64,000 nucleotides of DNA from the NCBI RefSeq assembly GCF_900107765.1, contig NZ_FNQY01000002.1, positions 248,001-312,000 on the forward strand. The letters run 5' to 3'. How positions within the stretch are numbered: the stretch's first letter is position 1; the number at the start of each line of letters is the position of its first letter. The notes under the pieces are model-generated. The model saw nothing but the letters and a program-made list of their open reading frames with translations, did not search any database and had not been told where the DNA came from. Shown in pieces: positions 15,219-25,118 of this stretch. Position numbers and translations under genes: made by a program. This stretch comes from Arachidicoccus rhizosphaerae. Lineage in GTDB: Bacteria; Bacteroidota; Bacteroidia; Chitinophagales; Chitinophagaceae.

Positions 15219-18176
15219 ATGGAATTAAAACAATTCTTAAAATCAGGGATGATACTGGCTTTTTTGCTTTTATCCCTGTATTCAAGGGCGCAGAACGTAC
15301 CCATTGAAGGTACGGTAATGGATTCGGCCGGTAGCCCGATATCAGGCGTTTCCGTAAAGATAGCAGGCGGCAATGTAGGTACCTTGACTGATAAGGATGG
15401 TGCTTTTCAGTTAAGTGCCAAGGGCACTGATTCTTTGAAATTTGATTACATAGGCTATGCGTCAAAAGTAATCTTGGTAGGTGCACAAAAAAACATAAAA
15501 GTTACGTTGCTTGCAGCCGCAAATCAATTGGCGGATGTAACGCTGGTCAGCGTCGGTTATGGATCTTTGGAAAAATCGGAAGTATCCAGTGCCATAACGC
15601 ATCTTGATGCCAGTGAATTATCTTCTGTGGCCGGAAATGGTGCACTGATGTCCATGCAAGGTAAAGTGGCCGGTTTGAATGTAACCAACACGGCAACCGG
15701 CGACCCGAATTCTTCTCCGAGTATTCAGCTAAGAGGGGCTTCTTCCAGGAATGCCGGACTGGGCCCTTTATATGTTATTAACGGGATACCAGGAGGGAAT
15801 ATTGATAACCTGAATCAAAATGATATCCTGAGTATTGACGTTTTAAAAGGCGGGGCAGCCTCTGCTATTTATGGAACCAGGGGTAGTAATGGGGTGATTG
15901 TCATAACTACTAAAAAAGGAAGTGCGGACGCCAAGTTAGTGTATGATGGATATTTGGCCTTGGATTATCCGACTAACACACTGGATGTATTAAACAGCCA
16001 GCAGTTTTTAGCCCATGACCGTGGTGTAGATTATGGTTCTAATACGGACTGGCTGAAAGCGGTGACCCGTTCCCCGGCAGTATCCAATAAGCAGACTGTG
16101 CAGTTCTCAGGCGGCTCTTCTTATACGAATTATATAGGTACTGTTGACTACCGTAATGCTCATGGTATTGATCTTAGAAGCTCCAAAACTGAATACGGGG
16201 CCAGGGTCAATATCAATCACCGGTCAAAGGACAATCTGTATGAGGTTAATTTTAACGTAGCTCCCAGATATGCAAAGACAAACCTGGCAGATAAATCCTT
16301 TTTTGCCAAGGCGCTATCCTTAAATCCGACGCTATCTCCCTTTGATGCAAACGGGAACTATGCCTATATAAATAATGGCGGACTTTTCCCTTTTAATCCT
16401 GTCGAAAGATCGAATTTGGTAAAAGATCAACAGGAAATCAAGTATCTGGATATCAGTGGTTCGTTTAAGTTAAATCTGACTCGGGGTTTAAATACAATTG
16501 TTACTGCGGGAGAGATCAGCTCATCTTTTAGAAACTATGATTTTGAACCGTCTATTCTTAGTACAAGGGCCGCAGAAAACGGAGGTACAGGCCGGAATTA
16601 CGCCAAGCAACAATTAGATGAAAGTGACCAGAAGAGCTTTGAATGGATTGGCAATTACGATAAAACTTTTGGAGCTCATTCCATTAAAGTACTGGGAGGA
16701 TACTCCTTTCAGTTATTTACAAATTCCGGCTTTGGAGCCAGCAATGAGGATTTTCCATCAGATCTGCTGACCTGGGATAATTTAGGCACGGGACTATATG
16801 GGCAGGAAAAAGGAGTGGACGGTACCAGCTCTTATAGAAATCAATCCAAACTGATTGCTTTTTTTGGGAGAGTAAATTACGATTTTGATAAACGATTTTA
16901 CCTGTCTGCTTCCTTGCGCCATGAAGGGTCATCTAAGTTCGGACAGAATCACAAATGGGGGGACTTCCCTGCGCTTTCCGCAGCCTGGAGAATCTCACAG
17001 GAACCCTTTATGAAATCAGTTGACTGGTTAAATGAATTGAAACTCCGTGTGGATTATGGAGAAACCGGCAACCAGGACTTTAGTAGTTATAAGTCTATTT
17101 TGACCTATGGCGGGTTTGGATTTTTTACTTTTAATGGAAGGAACTACCAGGTCATTGGACCTACCCAGACGGCCAATCCGGATCTGGCCTGGGAAAAGGC
17201 ACAGAATTTTAACCTGGGCATGGATTTCGAAATCAAAAACGGGCTTGTCTCAGGGAGCTTAAATTATTATATCAGAAGGAATAAGGATTTATTGGGCGAT
17301 TATCCTATACCGGTTCCACCCAATATTGAAACCAGTATTTATGCCAATGTCGGCACGATGAAAAATACCGGATTTGAATTGCAATTGGATGCACAAATTG
17401 TCAGAAAGAAAAATTTCACCTATAGCGCCTCCTTTAACGGTGCTACTAATAGCAATGAATTTGTATCCTTTTCTAATAGTTTATATGAAGCCTCTAATTA
17501 TTTGGATGTGGTGGGTATGCCTGCCCCCGGATCACCCGGCACGATTCAAAGACTTCAGGAGGGCAAAAGAATCGGTAGTTTTTATTTACTGAAATCAGCG
17601 GGAATAGACAGCACCGGGGCGCTTCTGGTATATAATAAAGACGGAGAGGTAATAAGAGGCGACAAAGCCAGTAATGACGATAAGCAATTTATCGGTAATG
17701 GACTGCCTAAATTTACGGCAAGCCTGGGTAATAATTTTACGTATAAAAACTGGGATCTGAGTGTGTTTTTCCGGGGAGCTTTTGGTTATGATGTGTTTAA
17801 TACAACCGCATTTTATCTGGGAACACCCGCCACTCAACAAGATGCGAATGTTTTGACATCCGCTTATGGCAACGGAAAATACGCTAAATTGACAAATGCA
17901 GCGACATCTGCAATTTTAAGTGATTACTTTTTGGAATCAGGTAGTTTTGTCAAATTAGATAATGTAACACTAGGATATACTGCCCATTTTGAGCATACAT
18001 ATATTCGGCAGTTACGTGCCTATATTACAGGCAGAAATCTCAAAACTTTTACAAAATTTAAAGCAGGTGATCCTGAATTAATTCAAACTAACGGACTGTA
18101 TCCGGGTGTGACTAATAGTCTGGATTATTTCCCTTCTACCTTGCAATTGATATTCGGGGTACAGGTGACTTTTTAA
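15219..18176 (+). CDS. SusC/RagA-family TonB-linked outer membrane protein
   Basis: 985-residue TonB-dependent transporter. A signal peptide (MELKQFLKSGMILAFLLLSLYSRAQ) is followed by a carboxypeptidase-D-like regulatory domain (residues about 28-105, IEGTVMDSAGSPISGVSVKI), a SusC-type plug (about 110-235, with QLRGASSRNAGLGPLYVING and SAIYGTRGSNGVIVITTKKG) and a long beta barrel ending in the aromatic LIFGVQVTF. It forms the transport channel capped by the SusD partner encoded 44 bp downstream. No sigma/anti-sigma pair or carbohydrate-active enzyme is adjacent, so the substrate cannot be inferred; it could be a glycan, peptide or other large nutrient. Confidence 0.95.
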   Translation: MELKQFLKSGMILAFLLLSLYSRAQNVPIEGTVMDSAGSPISGVSVKIAGGNVGTLTDKDGAFQLSAKGTDSLKFDYIGYASKVILVGAQKNIKVTLLAAANQLADVTLVSVGYGSLEKSEVSSAITHLDASELSSVAGNGALMSMQGKVAGLNVTNTATGDPNSSPSIQLRGASSRNAGLGPLYVINGIPGGNIDNLNQNDILSIDVLKGGAASAIYGTRGSNGVIVITTKKGSADAKLVYDGYLALDYPTNTLDVLNSQQFLAHDRGVDYGSNTDWLKAVTRSPAVSNKQTVQFSGGSSYTNYIGTVDYRNAHGIDLRSSKTEYGARVNINHRSKDNLYEVNFNVAPRYAKTNLADKSFFAKALSLNPTLSPFDANGNYAYINNGGLFPFNPVERSNLVKDQQEIKYLDISGSFKLNLTRGLNTIVTAGEISSSFRNYDFEPSILSTRAAENGGTGRNYAKQQLDESDQKSFEWIGNYDKTFGAHSIKVLGGYSFQLFTNSGFGASNEDFPSDLLTWDNLGTGLYGQEKGVDGTSSYRNQSKLIAFFGRVNYDFDKRFYLSASLRHEGSSKFGQNHKWGDFPALSAAWRISQEPFMKSVDWLNELKLRVDYGETGNQDFSSYKSILTYGGFGFFTFNGRNYQVIGPTQTANPDLAWEKAQNFNLGMDFEIKNGLVSGSLNYYIRRNKDLLGDYPIPVPPNIETSIYANVGTMKNTGFELQLDAQIVRKKNFTYSASFNGATNSNEFVSFSNSLYEASNYLDVVGMPAPGSPGTIQRLQEGKRIGSFYLLKSAGIDSTGALLVYNKDGEVIRGDKASNDDKQFIGNGLPKFTASLGNNFTYKNWDLSVFFRGAFGYDVFNTTAFYLGTPATQQDANVLTSAYGNGKYAKLTNAATSAILSDYFLESGSFVKLDNVTLGYTAHFEHTYIRQLRAYITGRNLKTFTKFKAGDPELIQTNGLYPGVTNSLDYFPSTLQLIFGVQVTF

Positions 18177-18219
18177 TTCGGTTTTGATAGAAATTATTCA
18201 ATCCATAAAATATTAAATA

Positions 18220-19953
18220 ATGCTTAATAAATTTAAGAATCATAAAATCCTGATGATCGCATTAGTATTTGGGTTAATGTTCAATTCAGCATGTACTAAA
18301 TTGGATGAAACCGTTTATGATCAGATCAAGGGAGAAGATTTTCCCAGTAATAAAAATGATGTTATAAGAAGTTTTTTGCGGCCATTTGAACATGCCTATT
18401 GGAGTATACAGGGGGGAAGTACTTTTATGTTGCAAGAAAACAGTTCTGATGAGCTGATGACGCTTAACCGACAGGGGGATTGGTATGATGGTGCGCAATA
18501 TCAAAGAGTGCATTATCATACCTGGACACCAAATGATGGGTATACCAGTGATGCTTGGAACGCCTTTTACCAGGGGATTACGCTAACCACCAATTCTCTT
18601 GAAGTATTAAATAAAGTGGATGCTCAAAAGATGGACATGGAAGAAGGCGAATTGAAGGATTTAAAAGCTGAACTCCATACTTTAAGAGCTTGGTTTCATC
18701 TTCGGGCCTTTGATTTTTACAGAAATATTATCATTGTTGATTCTGTAGGAGATAACACGGAACCTATGACGCAATCAACGCCCAAAGAGACATTTGATTT
18801 TATAGAAAAAGAATTGATCGATGCAATCCCTGATTTACCTACCGTACAGGATCTAGGGGCTGCAAACGCTATAGGCAGGTGGACAAAGGCCGGAGCCGCG
18901 GCACTTTTAGTCAGACTGTATCTTAATGCTAAGGTGTATATCGGGGAAGATAAGTACGCTGAGTGTGCTAAGATATGTGAGGATATCATTAGCGGAAAGT
19001 ATGGCAGTTATTCTTTAGAGAACAAATGGGACGCTCCTTTTGATTATACCAATAGTACTTCTTCAGAGACAATATTTGGATTTCCGGGTAGCCTGAATCA
19101 GACCCACTGGCAATATACAGACGGGATGTATTTTTGGTGTGTGACATACCAGGCTCCCAGGTATTTTGGCTTCTCTGATTTCGGAGATGCCAATCCTAAA
19201 TTTGCCCTGCAGCCGGGCAGAGATGTGGACAGTGTAGAATATAGTTTTAAGTTAGGTAAGCCTTTTTTGAAATTCCAGAAGTATAAAGATGATTACAGAT
19301 TAAAACTTTATAAGAATCTGGGAAGTAGTAAAAGGGAAGGAATGTTTTTATATGGTTATCTGCCATATACAAATAGTGAAGGAAATCCCGACACGGTGCG
19401 GGGCAATAAGGGAGATTATCCGTTATTTATCCGAGACCAGGTTGGGATGTTTCTGGATGCAAAACCCGGTACCAGGATTGCCGATAAAGAGTCTGATATG
19501 AATCATGCAGATCATAATTCAGGTGTATTCCCGGTGAAATATCCATTTTATCCTGACGGAGATGATAACCGGATTACATCGGCTTATGCTGAGATCAGGC
19601 TGGCTGAAATATATTATTCCTTAGCGGAATGTAAATACAGGGCGGGGGATAAGGCCGGCGCTGCTACCTTATTAAATGATGTCAGGAAAAGAGATTATCC
19701 GGATGGCTCAGCCAGTTTATATAAAGCGGATGGTAGTCAATTGACGGATCAGGAAATGCTGGATGAGTGGGGAAGAGAATTTCTGGTAGAAGGAAGAAGA
19801 CGGACAGATTTAATAAGGTGGGGTGTCTTTAACACCGGAACCTGGTGGGATAAAAAACCAGATGCTGATAACCATACCGAGATTTTCCCTATTGGTGTAA
19901 ATGTGCTGAATGCATCTGCCGGGTCACTTAAACAAAATCCCGGATATGAATAG
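18220..19953 (+). CDS. SusD/RagB-family nutrient-binding outer membrane lipoprotein
   Basis: 577-residue SusD-like lipoprotein. Lipobox cysteine at residue 25 (FNSAC), followed by the usual mature start with acidic residues. N-terminal helical repeats (WNAFYQGITLTTNSLEVL, LKAELHTLRAWFHLRAFDFY) correspond to the TPR-like scaffold of SusD. The C-terminal family signature is WGREFLVEGRRRTDLIRWG. It caps the SusC-like barrel encoded upstream and captures ligand at the cell surface. A strong hairpin lies downstream, so the pair is probably a two-gene transcript. Confidence 0.95.
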   Translation: MLNKFKNHKILMIALVFGLMFNSACTKLDETVYDQIKGEDFPSNKNDVIRSFLRPFEHAYWSIQGGSTFMLQENSSDELMTLNRQGDWYDGAQYQRVHYHTWTPNDGYTSDAWNAFYQGITLTTNSLEVLNKVDAQKMDMEEGELKDLKAELHTLRAWFHLRAFDFYRNIIIVDSVGDNTEPMTQSTPKETFDFIEKELIDAIPDLPTVQDLGAANAIGRWTKAGAAALLVRLYLNAKVYIGEDKYAECAKICEDIISGKYGSYSLENKWDAPFDYTNSTSSETIFGFPGSLNQTHWQYTDGMYFWCVTYQAPRYFGFSDFGDANPKFALQPGRDVDSVEYSFKLGKPFLKFQKYKDDYRLKLYKNLGSSKREGMFLYGYLPYTNSEGNPDTVRGNKGDYPLFIRDQVGMFLDAKPGTRIADKESDMNHADHNSGVFPVKYPFYPDGDDNRITSAYAEIRLAEIYYSLAECKYRAGDKAGAATLLNDVRKRDYPDGSASLYKADGSQLTDQEMLDEWGREFLVEGRRRTDLIRWGVFNTGTWWDKKPDADNHTEIFPIGVNVLNASAGSLKQNPGYE

Positions 19954-20007
19954 TTCATTAAACTGATCAACCAATTGCCATGTTTATTTAAAAATTGGTT
20001 GGTTGTT

Positions 20008-20040
20008 GGCGCTCCTTTTTATGTGGGGAGCGCCATTTTC
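20008..20040 (+). terminator. Terminator hairpin after susD
   Basis: GGCGCTCC at 20008-20015 pairs with GGAGCGCC at 20027-20034; followed by ATTTTC. An ACCAATT/AATTGGT repeat immediately upstream may add to the structure. Confidence 0.6.
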
Positions 20041-20116
20041 CTATGGTTGAATATGGAACTTTAATAAAAATAACTTATATTGTGTTTCAATTTATAACCT
20101 TTAAAAGAAAAATATC

Positions 20117-20320
20117 ATGGCAGTATTAAAAGTTATTGAAGTAATGGCCAGTTCATCCAAAAGCTGGGAAGATGCGGCGGCGCAGGCAGTTACAGAAGCC
20201 TCTAAAACGCTCAAAGGTATTCGCTCCGTATATGTTAAGGAACAAAGTGCAGTTGTGGTGGACAATAAGATTACTGAATACAGAGTGAACCTGAAGCTTT
20301 CTTTTACCGTGGAGAATTAA
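20117..20320 (+). CDS. Dodecin family protein
   Basis: 67-residue dodecin, a small protein that assembles into a hollow dodecamer binding flavins and protecting or buffering them. The family pattern is intact: VLKVIEVMASSSKSWEDAAAQAV, then KTLKGIRSVYVKEQSAVVVDN, then YRVNLKLSFTVE. The tryptophan of SSKSWEDA precedes the helix. It is a single-gene unit flanked by terminators on both sides. Confidence 0.95.
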   Translation: MAVLKVIEVMASSSKSWEDAAAQAVTEASKTLKGIRSVYVKEQSAVVVDNKITEYRVNLKLSFTVEN

Positions 20321-20382
20321 TCCGCAAATTTCAAATCAGCGCATTTAAAGAGTTCTTAAGGCTAAAACCTACTGAGAGTTCT

Positions 20383-20432
20383 ATTGTTATTAAAAAGACC
20401 ATTCAATATTGAATGGTCTTTTTAATAACAAT
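20383..20432. terminator. Perfect 50-nt palindrome, bidirectional terminator between dodecin gene and pgi
   Basis: The 25 bases at 20383-20407 are the exact reverse complement of 20408-20432, with no spacer. The core GACCATTCAAT is flanked by A5 and T5 tracts, giving a hairpin with a T tract in either direction. It sits between two converging genes. Confidence 0.9.
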
Positions 20433-20450
20433 GATATCTTATAGTATCTG

Positions 20451-22106
20451 TTAATTTCTAAGAGATTTATAAGCGTTGATCAGACCGTTGGTGGAGCTGT
20501 CATGTGCACTAACGCTTTGATCATCTTTTAATTCAGGGAGAATTTTGCCAGCCAGTTGTTTACCCAGCTCAACACCCCATTGGTCAAAACTGAAGATATT
20601 CCAGATAACGCCTTGCACAAATATTTTATGCTCATATAAAGCGATTAAGCTGCCCAGCGTTTCCGGCGTAATTTCCTTTACCAAAATGGAATTCGTCGGG
20701 CGGTTCCCTTCAAATACCTTAAAGGGCGCAATTTTTTTAATTTCTTCAGCCGACTTTCCTTGTGCTTCTAATTCTTCTATGACGGTTTGCTCTGATTTGC
20801 CGTTCATAAGAGCTTCAGTTTGGGCAAAGAAGTTACTGAGCAGTTTTTGATGATGATCACCAATGGGATTGTGGCTGATGGCAGGTGCGATAAAATCTGC
20901 TGGGATAATAACGGTTCCCTGATGGATCAGTTGATAAAATGCGTGCTGACCATTGGTGCCGGGCTCACCCCAGATGACCGGGCCGGTACTGTAAGAAACT
21001 TCATCGCCTTTTCTGTCAACGCTTTTACCGTTGCTTTCCATATTGCCTTGTTGAAAATAAGCACTGAAACGGTGTAAGTATTGATCATAAGGTAATATGG
21101 CCTCTGTCTGGGTGCCAAAAAAGTTGGTATACCATAATCCGACCAGCGCCATAATGACCGGTATGTTTTCCTTAAAGGCCGTTGTTCTGAAGTGCTCATC
21201 CGTTTTATAGGCTCCTTTAAGTAAAGATTCGAAGTTGTTATACCCGACACTTAGGACAATGGACAGTCCGATGGCACTCCATAAAGAATAACGACCGCCT
21301 ACCCAATCCCAAAACTCAAACATATTGGCAGGGTCAATACCAAATTTCTTTACTTCCGTTTCATTAGTGGAAAGTGCAACAAAATGTTTTGCGACGTGCG
21401 CTTCATCCTCAGCAGACTTTAAGAACCAATCTCTGGCCGTATGAGCATTCGTCATGGTTTCCTGCGTAGTAAAAGTCTTGGAGGCAATTAAAAATAAGGT
21501 TTCTTCGGGAGTGACTTTTTTTAAGGTTTCGGCAATCTGTGTTCCGTCCACATTACTCACAAAATAAGGTTGTATTCCTTCTACCCAATAAGGTTTCAGG
21601 GCTTCAGTTACCATCACCGGACCTAAATCGCTGCCTCCAATGCCAATATTGACGATATATTTGATTTTTTTGCCGCTATAACCTGTCCAGGCACCGCTAT
21701 GGATTTTTTCAGCAAATGCCTTCATCTGTTGCAGGACGCGGTTAACATCTCCCATGACATCTTTGCCATCGCTTAATACCGGCTTTCCGGAGAAATTTCT
21801 GAGCGCGGTATGTAAAACGGACCTGTTTTCGGTTTCATTGATCTTATCACCGGTGAACATCGCTTCGATGGCCGGTTTTAATTGGCATTCCTCCGCCAAG
21901 GCTAATAGCAGGTTAATGGTTTTATCTGTAATGATGTTTTTGGAATAATCAAACAGTATGTCATCCAATTTAAGAGAGAATTGGTTAAATCTATCGGGAC
22001 TTTTTGAAAACAGATTTTTCATCTGCGTTTGGCTCATTTCTTCCTGATAATGTTTTTTCAGCAGGATCCAAGCCTGTGTGGTTGTCGGATTAATTTTCGG
22101 TAGCAT
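20451..22106 (-). CDS. pgi: Glucose-6-phosphate isomerase
   Basis: 551-residue phosphoglucose isomerase interconverting glucose-6-P and fructose-6-P in glycolysis and gluconeogenesis. Both sugar isomerase signatures are present: [15 protein letters not shown] in the first SIS domain and [13 protein letters not shown] near the C-terminus. [16 protein letters not shown] contains the conserved active-site histidine region, and [13 protein letters not shown] binds the phosphate. Length matches the long bacterial type. The gene is monocistronic; a TAnnTTTG element (TAATTTTG) lies about 60 bp upstream at 22167-22174 on the minus strand. Confidence 0.97.
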   Translation of the reverse strand: MLPKINPTTTQAWILLKKHYQEEMSQTQMKNLFSKSPDRFNQFSLKLDDILFDYSKNIITDKTINLLLALAEECQLKPAIEAMFTGDKINETENRSVLHTALRNFSGKPVLSDGKDVMGDVNRVLQQMKAFAEKIHSGAWTGYSGKKIKYIVNIGIGGSDLGPVMVTEALKPYWVEGIQPYFVSNVDGTQIAETLKKVTPEETLFLIASKTFTTQETMTNAHTARDWFLKSAEDEAHVAKHFVALSTNETEVKKFGIDPANMFEFWDWVGGRYSLWSAIGLSIVLSVGYNNFESLLKGAYKTDEHFRTTAFKENIPVIMALVGLWYTNFFGTQTEAILPYDQYLHRFSAYFQQGNMESNGKSVDRKGDEVSYSTGPVIWGEPGTNGQHAFYQLIHQGTVIIPADFIAPAISHNPIGDHHQKLLSNFFAQTEALMNGKSEQTVIEELEAQGKSAEEIKKIAPFKVFEGNRPTNSILVKEITPETLGSLIALYEHKIFVQGVIWNIFSFDQWGVELGKQLAGKILPELKDDQSVSAHDSSTNGLINAYKSLRN

Positions 22107-22166
22107 GACAATTTTTATGTTTAATTGATAAAATAGTTGATTTTATTTTCAATTGATGAATGATGA

Positions 22167-22174
22167 CAAAATTA
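22167..22174 (-). promoter_or_regulatory. Bacteroidota -7 promoter element for pgi
   Basis: TAATTTTG on the minus strand fits TAnnTTTG, 60 bp upstream of the pgi start. A matching -33 TTTG at the right spacing is not evident. Confidence 0.4.
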
Positions 22175-22355
22175 ACCCCAAAATCCTTAAATACCTGCTT
22201 TATTTTTGATATATGAAAATTTGTGATAATGTTGAAGAAAGCGGCATCTGGTTACCTACTATATTTTGGAAACTGGGCACAATTTATCCACATTAAGCAG
22301 TCGTCTGGGTAAAGGATCGTTTAGAAATTGCTGAATTGTTTATCTTGCATCACAT

Positions 22356-24257
22356 ATGGACAATTTTGTAGTATCAGCCAGGAAATATCGCCCCCAGACC
22401 TTCGATACAGTTGTGGGTCAAGGACATATAACAACAACATTAAAGAACGCAATTAAGAATGGTCAACTTGCACATGCTTTCTTGTTTTGTGGTCCAAGAG
22501 GGGTGGGGAAAACAACCTGTGCCCGTATTTTGGCTAAAACCATTAATTGTGAGAATCTGCAACCAAATGGTGAAGCATGCGACCAGTGTCCATCCTGCAA
22601 AAGTTTTAATGAGGGGATTTCCTTGAATATTCATGAATTGGATGCTGCCAGCAATAATTCGGTGGATGATATCAGGGCACTGGTGGAACAGGTGCGGTTT
22701 GCACCACAAGCGGGGAAATACAAAGTGTATATCGTGGATGAGGTGCATATGTTAAGTTCCAGTGCCTTTAATGCCTTTTTGAAAACATTGGAAGAGCCCC
22801 CTTCTTATGCGATATTTATTTTGGCCACCACTGAAAAGCACAAAATTCTGCCGACCATTTTAAGTCGATGTCAAATTTTTGATTTTAAAAGAATTACCAA
22901 TCAGGATACAGTTGGTCATTTAGAACAAATAGCCACTAAAGAGCATATTGAAGCTGAAAAAGCTGCCTTACAGTTGATCGCACAGAAAAGTGAGGGCTGT
23001 ATGCGTGATTCATTAAGTATTTTGGATAAAATCGTCAGCTTTACCAACGGAGCGGTGACCTATCAAAATACACTGGAGCATTTAAATATCCTGGATGATG
23101 AATATTATTTTCAGCTGCTGGACAGTCTTGTCGCTCAGGATATGGCCAGTGCATTGTTATTATATGATCAAATAAATAAAAAGGGTTTTGAGGGGGATAT
23201 CGTGCTCAACGGCTTTGCAGGATTTATCCGTAACTTACTAGTTTGTCAACAGCCCAAAGCATTGGAATTATTGGATGTCGTTGATGCCATGCAGGTGAAA
23301 TATAAGGAAAGGGCAGGGCAGATCTCTGCTTCTTTTCTGGTCAGCGGTCTGAATATTTTAAATCAGGCGGAAATTGAATATAAGATGGCCAGAAATAAAC
23401 GACTGCATGTTGAAATGGCACTGATTAAACTTAATTTTTTGCAACAGGCCATTGAACTGTCATTGGATGAGTCCGGAAAGGTGGTAAAAAAAAAGCAGAT
23501 TGATGGTCCGGTAGCCTATAGAGAAAGAAAGATTCTAAGCATGGATGTTGCCAGTTCTGCCACTGGTAAGAAGACCGCCGCGCCGGTACTTAATCATCAC
23601 GCTAATGCATCTGCTACAGGTTCTGCGCTATATGTACAGCCTGAAAATAAAACGCCCGCTGCCACAAATGAGCAGTTTAATGCAAATCCCGTTGTAGGCA
23701 ATCTGCGGTCAAGTGACCCAATCAGCCCTTCTGAACCACCTGCTTCTGTTACCAGTCGTCCGGTGGAACAAAAAATAGAAGGTAGTACCGGAAATACGCT
23801 GAAGAGGCCGGCCAGGCAAAATCTCCTGGATGCTATTAAGGCAAAAGTCGGCCGTGAATATGAGGTAAGGGAAGTGGAAAACCCTGATCCGCTTACCATG
23901 GAGAAATTAAAGCCGCTATGGGATGAATTTGCTGATAACTTGCTGGCCCAGGGCAAGCACTCTGCAGCGAATACTTTTAATGCGGCAAAATTAACCATAC
24001 AGTCAGAGGAACTCTTTCAAATTGAGGTGCAGGCTGTGACGCAAAAAAAGATTATTGAACATGAAAAAATGATGCTGTTGGATTTTCTGCAAAGGAAATT
24101 TAAAAACAGGTTACTGACATTTACGTTATATGTGCCGCCGACGGCGATGGAAGTGAAATTGCCTCCTAGCAGCAGGGAACGTTTTGATGCGATGGTGAAG
24201 AAAAATCCCGCTTTACTGGCACTAAAAAATCAATTAAAACTTAATTTAGATTATTAA
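22356..24257 (+). CDS. dnaX: DNA polymerase III subunit gamma/tau
   Basis: 633-residue clamp-loader ATPase. Walker A is GPRGVGKTTCARIL, a zinc module is CDQCPSCKSF with the upstream NC, Walker B is DEVHMLSSSAFNAFLKTLEEPP, and the SRC motif is LSRCQIF. Residues about 1-375 form the three gamma domains; a Pro/Ala/Ser-rich linker (about 390-480) leads to the tau-specific domain that contacts the polymerase and helicase. At codons 377-380 lies an A9 tract in which a -1 shift reaches TGA within three codons, which would produce a gamma-type protein of about 382 residues (see separate entry). Confidence 0.96.
   Translation: MDNFVVSARKYRPQTFDTVVGQGHITTTLKNAIKNGQLAHAFLFCGPRGVGKTTCARILAKTINCENLQPNGEACDQCPSCKSFNEGISLNIHELDAASNNSVDDIRALVEQVRFAPQAGKYKVYIVDEVHMLSSSAFNAFLKTLEEPPSYAIFILATTEKHKILPTILSRCQIFDFKRITNQDTVGHLEQIATKEHIEAEKAALQLIAQKSEGCMRDSLSILDKIVSFTNGAVTYQNTLEHLNILDDEYYFQLLDSLVAQDMASALLLYDQINKKGFEGDIVLNGFAGFIRNLLVCQQPKALELLDVVDAMQVKYKERAGQISASFLVSGLNILNQAEIEYKMARNKRLHVEMALIKLNFLQQAIELSLDESGKVVKKKQIDGPVAYRERKILSMDVASSATGKKTAAPVLNHHANASATGSALYVQPENKTPAATNEQFNANPVVGNLRSSDPISPSEPPASVTSRPVEQKIEGSTGNTLKRPARQNLLDAIKAKVGREYEVREVENPDPLTMEKLKPLWDEFADNLLAQGKHSAANTFNAAKLTIQSEELFQIEVQAVTQKKIIEHEKMMLLDFLQRKFKNRLLTFTLYVPPTAMEVKLPPSSRERFDAMVKKNPALLALKNQLKLNLDY
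23484..23503 (+). other. Probable dnaX frameshift/slippage site (tau to gamma)
   Basis: Zero frame reads GTA AAA AAA AAG CAG ATT. The A AAA AAG heptamer lies within nine consecutive As (23486-23494). After a -1 slip the reading continues GCA GAT TGA, stopping at 23501-23503. A purine-rich GGAAAGGTGG lies just upstream. The position falls at the boundary between the clamp-loader domains and the tau extension, as in E. coli (ribosomal) and Thermus (transcriptional) dnaX. Confidence 0.7.
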
Positions 24258-24260
24258 CCC

Positions 24261-24285
24261 AAGCGGCTTTGCCGCTTATTTATTT
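24261..24285 (+). terminator. Short terminator hairpin after dnaX
   Basis: AAGCGGC (24261-24267), a TTT loop and GCCGCTT (24271-24277) are followed by ATTTATTTA. Confidence 0.6.
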
Positions 24286-24304
24286 ACCCTAACTTCTCTC
24301 TTTT

Positions 24305-25102
24305 ATGGATTACATTCAGGCCATTATTCTTGGAATTATAGAAGGTTTAACTGAATTTTTACCTGTTTCATCTACCGGCCATCTGATTATAGGAAGTTCC
24401 CTGTTAGGAATTGATCCCAATGATCAGTTTGTCCAACTGTTTAACGTCGCCATTCAATTAGGTACTATATTATCGGTAGTGGTACTTTATTTTAAGCGCT
24501 TTTTTAAATCCCTTGATTTTTATTATAAACTGTTTGTGGCCTTTATACCGGCCGTAGTACTTGGTCTTTTGTTTAATAAGCAGATTGAAGCTTTTTTAGG
24601 CAATGTTACGATCGTTGCTATTTGCCTGTTGTTGGGCGGTATTGTGTTGTTATTTGTAGAAAAGCTATTTAAGAATCCGACCCTGGACAATGCGGATAAT
24701 GTCCCTTATCCAAGTGCCTTTAAGATTGGTATCTGGCAGTGTCTGGCAATGATTCCGGGTGTGAGCAGAAGTGCGGCAAGTATCATTGGTGGTATGCAAC
24801 AAAAATTGACAAAAAAGGCTGCGGCTGAGTTTTCTTTTTTCCTGGCCGTACCTACCATGTTTGGCGCTACTGCAAAAAAGCTCTATGATTTTTATAAACA
24901 AGGTCTCGTTATCAGCAGCCATGAATGGGGAATCTTAGGTGTAGGTAATTTGGTTGGATTTATAGTGGCCATAATCGCTATTAAATCTTTTATTGGTTTT
25001 GTGACCAAACACGGCTTTAAGGCGTTTGGTATTTATCGTATAGTTGTAGGACTGGTGATTTTAATTTTGATTTTCTCTGGCCATAGTTTACAAATGGTAT
25101 AG
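24305..25102 (+). CDS. uppP: Undecaprenyl-diphosphatase (BacA/UppP)
   Basis: 265-residue integral membrane enzyme that dephosphorylates undecaprenyl diphosphate to recycle the carrier lipid of peptidoglycan and other envelope polymers; it also gives bacitracin tolerance. The two consensus regions are intact: [20 protein letters not shown] near the N-terminus and [19 protein letters not shown] in the middle, supplying the glutamate, serine, histidine and arginine of the active site. About eight transmembrane helices are predicted. It lies 48 bp after dnaX and 17 bp before the MFS gene. Confidence 0.96.
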   Translation: MDYIQAIILGIIEGLTEFLPVSSTGHLIIGSSLLGIDPNDQFVQLFNVAIQLGTILSVVVLYFKRFFKSLDFYYKLFVAFIPAVVLGLLFNKQIEAFLGNVTIVAICLLLGGIVLLFVEKLFKNPTLDNADNVPYPSAFKIGIWQCLAMIPGVSRSAASIIGGMQQKLTKKAAAEFSFFLAVPTMFGATAKKLYDFYKQGLVISSHEWGILGVGNLVGFIVAIIAIKSFIGFVTKHGFKAFGIYRIVVGLVILILIFSGHSLQMV

Positions 25103-25118
25103 TTTAAATTTAAGCTCC

